Below the pieces are notes generated by a model. It was not told the DNA's origin. It worked only from the letters and a program-made list of their open reading frames with translations, and did not search any database. DNA of 64,000 bases from Diadema setosum. Its lineage: Eukaryota; Echinodermata; Echinoidea; Diadematoida; Diadematidae. The translations under genes and the position numbers were made by a program. The DNA is taken from the NCBI RefSeq assembly GCF_964275005.1, contig NC_092693.1:21906335-21970334 (forward strand). The letters are read 5' to 3'. Of this stretch, positions 21,900-32,337 are shown one piece after another; position 1 is the first letter of the stretch; the number at the start of each line of letters is the position of its first letter.

Positions 21900-22970
21900 G
21901 AGGAAAATTGAGTCTTTATTAACAGAATTGATTCACATAATTGTTTCATGCTTCTACATAATGGTAAAAAGTCTTCCTATAAGCAAAACAATGAAATATA
22001 TTGAAAGTCTAAGCAATAACAAAACAACTGAAAATGCATCACAAGAATAATGGTTTTTTTCTTTTTTTTATACTTTTTTTCTTACAAAATGATTTTTAAA
22101 TGTAAATGTAAATGGATAATTATACTACAGCAATCAAGGGAAGAGTTGTAATTGATGGACCGTATAGAGATATGAGATGTTTATGTTTTTCCTATGTTTT
22201 ATGGATAGAGCTACATTGTATACACAACACAATAGTGAACACAACAGGGAAATCCATTACATAAGCCTCGGTCAAGTTTACAGGATTAGAGGAAGTTTGT
22301 TTAGACAACCCACTGATCATAACATTATGTGAGAAGTTCATGGTTTGGGAGTGATGAAAATAACTTGCTTCTTTGTCTCTCATTTCTGAAAGATAGCATT
22401 TATCTTTGTACTTCGTTATTTACACTTGATATTGCAATTAAGCTGTTTTAATTTTAAATTCATAAACTTCGCATTAATTTGTACAAGTTATTCGTTTGGT
22501 TCATGATATCAGGGACAATAGAAAACAACTGAAGGTAATGGTTGTGCCCATAGGTCCTGAAAAAATATACAGTGTATAACAATTTGTATATTATTTTTAC
22601 TGGTATTTTGCTTACATCTTTATTTCAGTTTAGTGAATTACTGAAGATATGAATGGTGAAACTCGATAATTCCTAAGAGCAAATTTTCATATTAGCAATG
22701 CAGTTTATGCAATTGCTCTGTGACATCCTTTCACAGACATTGCACCATTTGGAAAATTATATCATAAACAGTAACGTCATTTTTTTTTTCTTCAAAATAT
22801 AGTACGCAATGTAGTATGCCTTATACAATGTAATAGTGCGTCAAAAAAGCCAACAATATAAAATGTACACTCTGTTTAGTTGAATATAATCATGTCTGAT
22901 GATCACGTGAAACCCTCTCGACCAGTCACTAACGGACTAATTTTTTATCCAAGAAATGATAATGCTATAT
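21900..22970 (-). other. 3' flank of relic UGT unit C
   Basis: Homologous in order to 30960-32057 and 50430-51507 (shared TTGATTCACATAATTG, CAAGTTTACAGGATTAGA, ATATGAATGGT regions). All three lie just downstream of a UGT last exon, so this is duplicated 3' UTR or flank. Confidence 0.7.
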
Positions 22971-23253
22971 CTAATCTCGCTTGGTTTTGAACCTTTCGCC
23001 TCGACAAGCGCAAAAACATACTGTAGCAAAGCACCTAACAAGAAGATAACACGTCATTACAAGGGTTATGACCATGCAAAATACGATGACGTCAATATTG
23101 TGAAGCTGAATGAAGCCGAGTTCCGTAGCTCTAGTCTTGAGATGAGCCCCGCCGTATTTGATGACATGTTCGATCCAGAACACAGCGGTTTCTGTCGGCC
23201 GGAACATCTTGTCGCGATGAATTCCCGAATACAGCTTGGCTTGAGATGTGTAA
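22971..23253 (-). pseudogene. UGT unit C last exon (orphan)
   Basis: The frame is still open from HRDKMFRPTETAVFWIEHV through the membrane segment VIVFCMVITLVM to FKTKRD-stop, closely matching UGT A and B exon 5. It retains a KxKxx C-terminus. The splice acceptor that reads TTTGCAG in A and B reads TTTGCAC here, so the exon cannot be joined at that point. Exons 1-4 of this unit are not found between here and 29.7 kb. It is most likely a pseudogene remnant of a tandem UGT copy. Confidence 0.8.
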
Positions 23254-23289
23254 GTGCAAACGTAAATGAATACATATGATAACTAGAAA

Positions 23290-23465
23290 TGTAACTATGG
23301 CGACTGGTATGCCTCCGCCATTATGCATGGTTCTCTATGTGTATAGTACAATGTTTTCACAAAGTGTGATCACAGTTTCACGTAACTAGCAAAATATTGA
23401 AATGACAGCTAGGTTTGTCAAAATTTTGTTGAATGATCACTTTCCTTGAACTAGGTTTGCTATAT
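23290..23465. repeat. Fragment of CCTCCGCC hairpin-end repeat
   Basis: GGCGACTGGTATGCCTCCGC followed by TTATGCATGGTTCT, at the same position relative to the exon as in unit A (32375). The insertion therefore predates the A/C duplication. The element is cut short by the LINE insertion at 23466. Confidence 0.75.
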
Positions 23466-24310
23466 TCAATTCATTTATTTTCATTCTTCTTTTTCCAACA
23501 AATCATAGCACAAGATAAATCAGGTATTACATCATAAACAAAAACATTTGCCTTTGCAATAGATAAATGATATCGATTAACATAAGAGCGCATACTGGAA
23601 AAAAAAAATAATACAAAGTCATGCTTCAGTTGGAAAAAAAAAAAGGAATAGAGAGGTCCACTAAAAAGCAAAGCTTTTATATTGTGAACCACTCATAAAA
23701 CTTATGAATTACTTATTTACAAAGCCTTGTCACAAATATGATATACGACAGGACGGGACAAAACAGGAGAAACACAACAGCATGGACACAACTTGCCAGA
23801 ATAGATAAAGAATGGAAGGAAAGAAAGAAAAAGAGAGAATGAGAGAATGCCTACACGCTGAACAAGGGAAATGGAACAGGGGATGGAAGAGAATGTGCTT
23901 CATATAGAGTTGCATCCAGCTGTGCAAGGATTGAGATGGCTACTTCATTACGTAATAATGAATTCAGTGGTTGAATGATTGGTGGATGGATGGATGATGA
24001 ACCCCGAGGTTGACGAATCTATAGCTAATGAAAAAAAAAAACATATCAGGGAGGATTTAATGGAAAAGATTTCAACTTGCGCTTAAAAGAATACAAAGAT
24101 GGGGAATTTTTTATTTCGCAGCTTAGTGAGTTCCAAAATCTAGGACCGGTATATATAAATGTATTCTGAGCCAATAAAGTTCTTAGGAGGCGTAAATGAA
24201 ACTCATTAGATTGTCTAGTGGGATACTTATGAAAAGACTGGTTCCGAGGGAACGTTGAATTGAAAATACTGGGAAGTGCATTTACATTGTAATTAAACAT
24301 TAACTGACCA
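23466..24310 (-). mobile_element. 5'-truncated LINE, RT C-terminus and 3' UTR
   Basis: Minus-strand frame 24300-24046 reads NEFHLRLLRTLLAQNTFIYT, GPRFWNSLSCEIKNSPSLYS, FKRKLKSFPL. This WNSLP-IK-SL-FK-LK ending is typical of CR1/L2/Jockey-group reverse transcriptases. A 3' UTR of about 580 bp ends GAAAATAAATGAATTGAATA at 23466, a usual LINE tail. Clade not resolved. Confidence 0.8.
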
Positions 24311-24329
24311 AGTTGAAAAAAAAATACAA

Positions 24330-24490
24330 ATCTTTAATTTTAATAAATTAAAAACTTCCCCTTAGAATTGTATGCGCTTTAAAATTTTCATATACTACTA
24401 GTGGTTTATAAATACAATGTACATTTTGTACCTCGCAAAATGTCAAAAGCTGAATCCTCGCCTTAACCAAGACTATCCATCCCATTTAAA
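24330..24490. repeat. Partial MITE family 3
   Basis: CTTCCCCTTAGAATTGTATGC and GCTGAATCCTCGCCTTAACC with CCCATTTAA resemble one end of the family. Confidence 0.5.
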
Positions 24491-25645
24491 GGTTTAGAAA
24501 CGCATTGACAGACCAAAACGTTATACTACCATGCAGGTTTATTGCATTACATGTATTTGCTATAGTAATTTTGTCGAGTTTGAAATAAATGAGATGTTCC
24601 TAACAGTGGCTCTATGTGTTCAAATGGCGCTATCAAAAATGCAGCTAAAAACGAATTCGATGCGTCACAAAATAGTGCGAAAAGATAGGAATAGCCAGAG
24701 ATAGCTGCAATACTCGACTTTTCCCATATACATTTTTAAGAGTAAACCACTAGCAAAAATATGGTATGTTTTTAGCATCATAAATACCTTGATATTTACT
24801 GCATAATAGAAAAAAAAAAGATGATTTCAATCAAGTTTAAAAGTGGAATTTTAGGGGATTTTTTTTACGTATAAATGCAATACTAAAAGTGTGTTTGAAG
24901 AGTATACACGTATTTGTTATATGGAAAGTGGATCATAACGTGCACATGTTCGGAGTTAATGATTATATTATTTTGTATACATGCATGTATCAAAGGACAA
25001 TGATTACACAAGATTATTCGTAACAATTTCAAAGCAATTTTCCCGTGCCTTATAAGAAGAGTTATGTAGCTACATTAATTTTGGAAAGAGAAATTTGATT
25101 TAAACACTGATCTCGATTGGAATTATAGGCCTCTGTTAAAAAAATCGAATATCAAAAAACAAAGTAAACATTTTGGTAAAGCAACGTTACTTCAGAACAT
25201 ACACCGTATTTCTCTTCAACTCTGAAAAATTGTGAATGATATACTCTTTGTGCATTTTGAATCTTTTAGTCATCTTCTTTTGGAGTGTTTTATGCGTAGA
25301 TATTGCATAAATAGTCTACTTTTAGTGAGGCACTCTTGTTAAAGGATTAATTATTGATTATTGGCAGATATAAGGTCCAAACGCAATGAGTAAAGAAAAA
25401 GTTCAGATGCATGTCGAATGCGTCATCTATAAACAGTATAATGATGCGTTATATTTTGTTTCACAGGGCAAGCATAAAGAGTGTGGATTGGATATACAAG
25501 TGAATTACTATTAGATGATGTTTCAGATATTGTATCAAACTCTGAGATCCGTTTTTAAAGAGCATTCCAGAGGATTTACATACTTTCACATCATGCAGTA
25601 CATAAATCGATAATACCATCATATGGATTGTTGGATTTTTTTAAA
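24487..25645. repeat. Intergenic duplication block S, copy 1
   Basis: Collinear with 46268-48002 and in part with 30290-30640 (GAAACGCATTGACA, AAAAATGCAGCTAAAA, AGAGTAAACCA, ATTGCATAAAT, TTCAGATAT, ACTGTCGG-type landmarks). It marks a boundary between UGT units; no gene inside. It lacks the family 3 MITE present in the 46-48 kb copy. Confidence 0.8.
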
Positions 25646-26196
25646 CCATGAACAAACAAGATATTAAGCAATGCTGTTCTGCAGAGCTGGAAAAGCATTC
25701 TATTCAGAACAAACAGTAGTTTCGTGCCGAGAATAAACCCCTCTGCAAAATCCCAAATGATTATTAGCCATTCTCAATTTCAAAAGCTTGCTTCTTTTTT
25801 CATGGTGAGGAATCAAAGAAAACGCCTTTTCCATCTCTCGCTGACAGACGTACGAACGTTGTCTGCGTGTATAATATCAGTGACGCATTCCATCTGATGA
25901 AACATTACACCTTATCACTATAGTATGTTCCATCAAGCAAATCAAGTTAACAACTGCTATTTCTAAATTTACATATAAGGTAAAAAGGATCAAGTGAAAT
26001 ATCATATGTTTCCAGTTAAGCATGCCAACAACGACAACCTCTGGAAAATTTAAAAAGCTACTTTCCACACACAATGCTTTCATTACCATCACACAGTATA
26101 AGTGATGTTTCGACATTTTCTATTATAAGTCGAAGTGTCTTTACACAAGATCGGTTATTAGTCAAGTCCGTATTTAAAAAAAAGAAGACATAAAAC

Positions 26197-26233
26197 AAGA
26201 TTTGATTTGATTTGATTTGATTTATTCACAAAA

Positions 26234-26275
<42 letters not shown>

Positions 26276-26620
26276 CAAATACATGTATGCACACAGTTTG
26301 TACACGAACTATGTTATTATACATTGTACACATTTTGTGTGAATCATCGTAATAGGCTTTGAAAAGCTTGACAGGGACGTCCAGTAGGGATAACTTACAC
26401 ATTAATCAGTTGAGAGTTCCCTGATTTCAAAAATGTAACCCTCTATATTAAAATCGCGACATTGTGCATGCATGCACGTCCTTTACAACGAATACATTTT
26501 GCAGTTATCGAAAATTTTGGTATCACAAAACTAAAATTCACGTCCCAAAATTATTATCTATAAGTCTATAAATTTGCTTGCAACGAACACCGTAAGAGCT
26601 AAATTTCACAAACAATTGAC
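26197..26620 (-). repeat. LINE-like tail, (AT)n and pogo-like MITE fragment
   Basis: (GATTT)n and GATTTATTCAC at 26197-26230 resemble an inverted LINE 3' tail. An AT run follows at 26236-26270. From 26480 to 26610, TTTGCTTGCAACGAACACCG matches the reverse of the pogo-like MITE right end. 26620-27300 holds repeated AAGGTTCGTTAT motifs in both orientations but no clear gene. Confidence 0.5.
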
Positions 26621-27344
26621 CCAGAAAAACAAAAGAAATGTGCCTCAATGTGCTCCATTATCGAAATACACGTATATACGAAGTTAAACGCTTAAACTCA
26701 TTTGATCAGTGTACCGGTTAGCAGAAATCGCTCTGCGCTTGTTCCTCGTGTTACACACTGTTACCAAGGAGAACTTGCGTTATTTAATCAGAAATGATAA
26801 ATGGTTCGTTACACCGAAGGTTCGTCATGATAAAACACACAAAGTCCGTATAACTTAAAGTGATGTTCATGACTTCGTTGTTGAGTATTACATAGGGCCT
26901 ATGGTTCGTTATTTAAAGAATATAGCTGATAGCTGTAGCGCGTTATTTCGAATGCTCGTTTTATATTCCCATATGGTTCGTCAATTCGAAAATTAAATAA
27001 GGTTCGTTATTATGAATATTAGTTACATGTATTAGGAAAACGATAGGAATTTCCGTTAATCCGAAGGTTTGTTAATTGAGACATGAAATAAGGTTCGTTA
27101 TCCTAATCCGAACGTGGAGAAACAAATTAACAACTAATGGCCAGCCTTTGGAATTAAAAACCTCACATCGTTTTCGCCTATAGAGAATATCAGGCCTATT
27201 CTAAATTTAGAAGAACGAACCTTCGGAGAAGCGAACCTTATTGTCGGATTAGCAAATTTTCGGAATAAGAACCTTTGCAACAAGGCACCTTCTGAATATC
27301 ATCACCAATCTTTTTTTTTTTTTTTTTTTTTTGGGGGGGGGGGG

Positions 27345-27665
27345 GGGAGTGGGGCTGTGGGACTGAGGTAGCACAAATGCAACATTTTTAGAGCTTGCTG
27401 ACTCCAAAAGCTCTCGCTTTAGACATCAAGCTAGTATCCTAGCTGTGAACACTGATACTTAATTAATGACTTTAAGTGACGACACAATTATGTTTATGAT
27501 TATGATAGAAGGCTTATCCACATCATTAGAGAAGAGCAGATAGCCCCTAATCTTGCCGTTCGCAGAGCAATATTTCGAGAAAATTGCTCATTGATTTTTT
27601 TCCCGTTTCCACATGAACCCTAACACTATATTCATTCAGTTTACGTGTTGGCAATTGTGTGTGTG
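27345..27665 (-). pseudogene. Relic of UGT unit C intron 1
   Basis: Matches unit A intron 1 at 42905-44160 in order (CACAAATGCAACATTTT, GACTCCAAAAGC, AAGAGCAGATAG, CATTCAGTTTACGT). No exon 1 follows at the expected place; other repeats fill the site. Confidence 0.7.
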
Positions 27666-27699
27666 AGTGTGTATGTGCTTATTTAATAAAGCAAATTTT

Positions 27700-28965
27700 G
27701 GAAAAAGATTGTATTAGAGCAGCAGTACATTTTCACAGGTTAGGATTAGATGTACAGTAGTTACAGTTTGGAAAATATAATAGGGGAGGTTGTTTAAGAA
27801 GCCAGAAATTTGAGGGAAATATGTATGATTTTCATTCTATTGATAAAGAGGAATATAATATTTCTTTGAAAATTTTCGAAAATTTTATTTTATTGAAAGA
27901 TGTCTCATTTAGAAATACAATAATTTTTATTTTGAAATATATTATCTTGAGACCTAGGTCGGAGGGGAAAATTCCTTCTTTTGAGGCAATTTATAAAAGA
28001 ATAGTAAGATTTCGGGATGAAGAAAAAGAAATTGCTTTAAAAGAAATAATTTGGGATTACATTTGCTGAAATGGGAAAATGTTTCTGAAACAAGGGCCTA
28101 AGTATTTTTTTTCTTTAGTAGTTATCATTGGTGAAGGCAATATTATGTGTTATTGGCCGCGCGCGGGGAGGGGCAAGCTGTTGCTGGCATAAAGGTTATT
28201 TGATTTTATCAGCAGCTATAATGAGTTTGATGAGTTGTGTTTGACGGATTTGTATTTGAATTTGGAGCGGTGCTTGCGTGCGGGCGGATGCTGCTTTTAT
28301 GCATACGGTCCATGAAGTTTTACTTATCAACATTTGGAAGTCGTATCATCAGGAAGGAAGGTGGTATCGTTTCGGTGTGTGTGTGGTGGTGGTGGGGGGG
28401 GTATATGTGTGTTTGTGTGTTGGTGTTTGGTGTGTATGTGTGTGTATGTGGGTTGGTGGTTGTTGGTGTGGTTTAGGTTTTGGTGAATCGGGGGTTGGTG
28501 GGGATGGGGATTTGATTTGAAGGATAGTTATAAATTGTATGAAAGATACTGGTAGAATTTGATATTTAGGATAGATGTTTTTGATTGTTTTTTGTTGCTT
28601 TTGTTTTTGGTTGGTAGGGGGTTAGTTGGGGGTTTTTATGTATATGATTTCATTCTAGATTTGTATAATGTATTTGTTTCTTTTATGTATATGCCCTTGT
28701 GAGAGTGAGTCACATGATTCAATATATTCAAGGGATATAGGTTTGGTACATGTCAATACTTTCTCGTGAAGAAATTGTAAGTAGGGTTGATTTATAATCG
28801 AGTTATTTATGTTGAAGTGAGATGATTTGCAGTATGAATTGAAAAATGGATTTCTTGGTGTTTTGAACTGCATTTGTACCGTTTTTGTTCATGTTACACC
28901 CAGAATGGGTTGATTTATGAATGATTTGAATGAAATCAATAAAATATCAAGGAAAAACAAGAAAA
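27700..28965 (+). mobile_element. Unidentified insert, possibly LINE 3' part
   Basis: Interrupts the unit C relic. A + strand frame 27821-28069 contains PSFEAIYKRIVRFRDEEKEI with a basic/acidic make-up like some LINE proteins. The rest is (GT)-rich, ending GAAATCAATAAAATATCAAGG at 28935-28955, a poly(A)-signal-like tail. I cannot assign the family. Confidence 0.35.
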
Positions 28966-29125
28966 GTGTGTGTGTGTGTGTGTGGGGGGGGGGGGGTCAC
29001 TGGAAAAGCAGGTAAATTATTTATTCCTTCGCGAAAGACCGCTCACTGAATATTCTGTTTTATAACATGCGTTTGTGCAGGGGGGACAAACGGTATGTGA
29101 GGGGTATATAGTTGTTTTGATGTTA

Positions 29126-29434
29126 GTGGCGTGTATCACTCAGGAGTGAGTATTTACGCCATATATGATAGTTCGTGCAAGGAGATGGTCTTTTGTCAAG
29201 GCCTTCTCGCTGTAAGAAGGCTATAAAGGGCGAGCGAAGCGAGCCCAGCCGAGCGCGACAGCCCACTCATCGGCTGGGCTCTCTTCACCATACAGCGAGA
29301 GGGTGTTGACAAAAAGCTAACGGGGAGGTGGAAATAAAAGGAAAATAATATAGGGTAAAATTTAAAAATTTAAAGAAATTTTATGAATATAGATTTGGCG
29401 TAAATATTCCTAGAGGAATGATAAAACGCCAAAT
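29126..29434. repeat. Element with a hairpin at each end
   Basis: The left end folds GGCGTGTATCACTC / GAGTGAGTATTTACGCC and the right end folds TTGGCGTAAATATTCC / GGAATGATAAAACGCCAA. Between them TTGTCAAGGCCTTCTCGCTG pairs with the inverted CAGCGAGAGGGTGTTGACAA, and GAGCCCAGCCGA pairs with TCGGCTGGGCTC. No frame. It occupies the place of the missing UGT unit C exon 1. Confidence 0.75.
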
Positions 29435-29464
29435 AAACTCAAATATCAACAACAACAACATCTC

Positions 29465-29680
29465 TCCCTCATCTTCCTGGTTCGTAGCTCGGTCGTGGGT
29501 TAGTGTTCCCCCTCCCATCCCCCATCCCCCTTCGATGGGAAGAAATGGGGGCGGAGTCCTCGGGAAATGATGGGTGTTTACGTGATTTTATTACATTTCC
29601 CTATTAATTTCGGGTTGTTGTTGTTTTTTTTCATGATAGCCTTAAATACAATATATATGCCCCCCCCCCCCCCGTCCTTT
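29465..29680 (-). pseudogene. Relic 5' flank of UGT unit C
   Basis: Parallels the unit A 5' flank at 45545-45745: GGGTTAGTGTTC, CTTCGATGGGAAGAAATG, GGAGTCCTCGG and a C-homopolymer in the same order. A family 2 MITE end (TTAAGGACAAGTCCACCTTC) follows at 29678-29772. Confidence 0.65.
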
Positions 29681-30289
29681 AAGGACAAGTCCACCTTCAT
29701 ACATGCGGATCGAGTGAATGCATCAATATTGGTAGAACACATCAGTGAGAGTTTGAGGAAAATTTGACAAATTTGACCGCCGCCACCTGATTACGTGCAT
29801 CTTCACGAGTACATTCAGGTAAAAATAGGACAATGACGAGTACGAAACTGCGCATCGTCACTGACAAAAGAACCGCTGGCTGAGGGGCCCTTTCCGACTC
29901 AACTGCCTTTGAATAAACGCCAACGACGGGGGCAAGCAGCAACCTGAAAATATGACAAATTTTATGTGCCATCTACGTTTACTTCCCATTTTTACTCTCA
30001 GTGTGCGACAAGAAACTGGAATTTTAGATTGCAAGTCACAATCAACCTGCCAAAATATTTGCTTTGTCTTGTATCATTGTGTATAATGTACGTGCATTTC
30101 GCAAACGAATTGCTTGAGCGATGCAATTTCTCAACTACACTACAACTACACATTCATTTAGAGTAACTATCTTCTGCGCATGTAGTTGCTAGATTTCTCT
30201 AAGTGCCGTCTTGTTTTTGCAGCTGTTATACCTTTCATAGTATATCATGCATATAGACATCAGTTGATGCGTTGTTTCCTCCTGAAATG

Positions 30290-30640
30290 TTTCGAGTTTT
30301 AAATGAAGAAATATGGTCCTAACAGCGCCTGTGTAATTTTTGTTCTAATGGAGTTATGCAAAACGGTGGCTGAAAATGAGAGCAATGCAACAGAGAATTT
30401 TACAAAAAGTTATGAACACTGATGAATAACCAAAGCTGACATGCTCAACTTTTCCCGCATACAGTTGTTTAAAGAGTAAACCAATAGTACTAGTAGGAAT
30501 ATGAGTATGTTTTTAACATCGCAAATACATTAATGGTTACTGAATTATTGAAGAAAAAGCAAAAGGATAAGTTAAATATACATTTTTAACAGCCTAAGTA
30601 CAATACAAAAGGTGTTCATTAACAGTAAACGGGAAGTGGA
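30290..30640. repeat. Intergenic duplication block S, truncated copy
   Basis: Shares AACTTTTCCCGCATACAG, AGAGTAAACCA and GTATGTTTTTAACAT with the blocks at 24.5 and 46.4 kb. It joins directly to the UGT A 3' flank near 30640. Confidence 0.65.
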
Positions 30641-32057
30641 TGAGGGATAAGGTCTAAATTGAAAAGTTAGAAAAATGAACACCAGTGAACTTGTAGAGTC
30701 AATGAAGACCTGTTCTTTTGTAATATTGAACTGTTGTCTTTTGCTCTCATTTGGTCAGTCAAAAATGCCAATTTCAACAGAATTTTGGATTTAATATATT
30801 CAAGCGTACAGATGGTGCCATGCCAGACATGGTTGATAGCTTATTATTTTTTGTATATTTTGTTATCCATAATGGAGAAAACATTAGAAATGTAAACAAT
30901 TATTCAAAACATAAGAACATAAAATTGTTTATTTCTTGTTGTTGTTGTGAGAGGGAAAATTTAGTTTTTGTAAACTGAAATGATTCACATACTATTGTTG
31001 TATGCTCCCACATAATACAAAGACCTATACTTAGTAAAAGTTAGAAAACAATAAGACGTATCAAATATCTAAACAATATAAACAATAAAAAAAAGATTCA
31101 AGTGAAAATGTATCACAGAAGGATAAAAGTAATTTTTCAGAGGCGAAGAAAAAAGCTTTTCGAATTTGATAATATTCCAGCAATCAAGGGAAAATTTGTA
31201 ATTGATGGAATAGGCCTCCCTAAAAAGCTATTACAGCTGTATAAAGATAGGCCTGTAAGATGAATACAGTTGGATTTTCCTTTTTTTTTTTTGCTATTAT
31301 ATTTCATCATATAGAAATGTACACAAGTAAATATATTTCAGTGTTTTTCATGCAATTCACATCAGCTGCAGGGAAGTCCAACCCTCAGTCAAGTTTGCAA
31401 GATTAGAGAAAATTTATGGATAAGTGATGCTTTTGTTTACACAGCTCACTAATCCTGTATTACTTTTGTAAGAATTTAATTTCAAATATATGTAGATTTT
31501 TTTTGACCGCTGCAAATATTTTTTTGACTTTTTCTCTCCATATTTGCTAAAAGTTATTCTCGTTCATCTTTGCACAATGTAGGGCCTACTTCGTTTTTTG
31601 CACTTGATATTGCAAATCAGCTACTTAAAAAATCACAAAATTTGCATAAATTCGCATAAACGTTTCTTTTAGTTTACAATATCAGGGACAATAGCAGGCA
31701 GTCGAAGGTGATGGTAGTGTCCAGTAAACATACCATTTTGCCGATATTTTGCTTACATTTTAATTTTAGTATACTGTAGATATGAATAGTACGTGATAAT
31801 TCCTAATTGTACATTTACATTTTAACGGTTTTTTGCAATGATGATTTGTGACATCATTTCACAAACGTTCGAAATTTGTCGTCATAAACACTGACGTCAT
31901 TTTCAAAATAGTATACCATGGTGCGACTACTACAGGTCAACAGTGTGTAATAGCTAAAAAGACATATGATAACGTGGAACCTTTCAACCAATCACAATAT
32001 AGAGGACTGATTTTTTTTTATTTTTTTTTTATCCAAGACATAGTAAATTCGCTATAC
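30640..32057 (-). other. 3' UTR/flank of UGT A
   Basis: Collinear with the 3' flank of B (49640-51507) and in part with 58340-58510. A minus-strand AATAAA occurs 36 bases past the stop (32017-32022) inside an A-tract; whether it is the poly(A) signal is unclear. No other gene. Confidence 0.5.
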
Positions 32058-32337
32058 CTAATCTCGCTTGGCTTTGAACCTTCCACCTCGGCAGGCGCAA
32101 CAACATACTCTGGCACAGCATCTAACAAGCAGATAAAACATTACGAGGGTTATGACCATGCAAAATACAACGACGTCAATATTGTGAAGCTGAATGAAGC
32201 CGAGTTCCGTAGCTCTAGTCTTGAGATGAGCCCCGCCGAATTTGATGACATGTTCGATCCAGAACACAGCAGTTTCTGTCGGCTGGAACATTCTGTCGCG
32301 ATGAATTCCCGAGTACAGCTTGGCTTGAGATGTGTAA
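32058..32337 (-). CDS. UGT A exon 5 (membrane anchor and tail)
   Basis: Acceptor CTTTTGCAG; YTSQAKLYSGIHRDR, then AVFWIEHVIKFGGAH, membrane helix, RCCARVCCCACRGGR and KAKRD before TAG. Confidence 0.95.
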
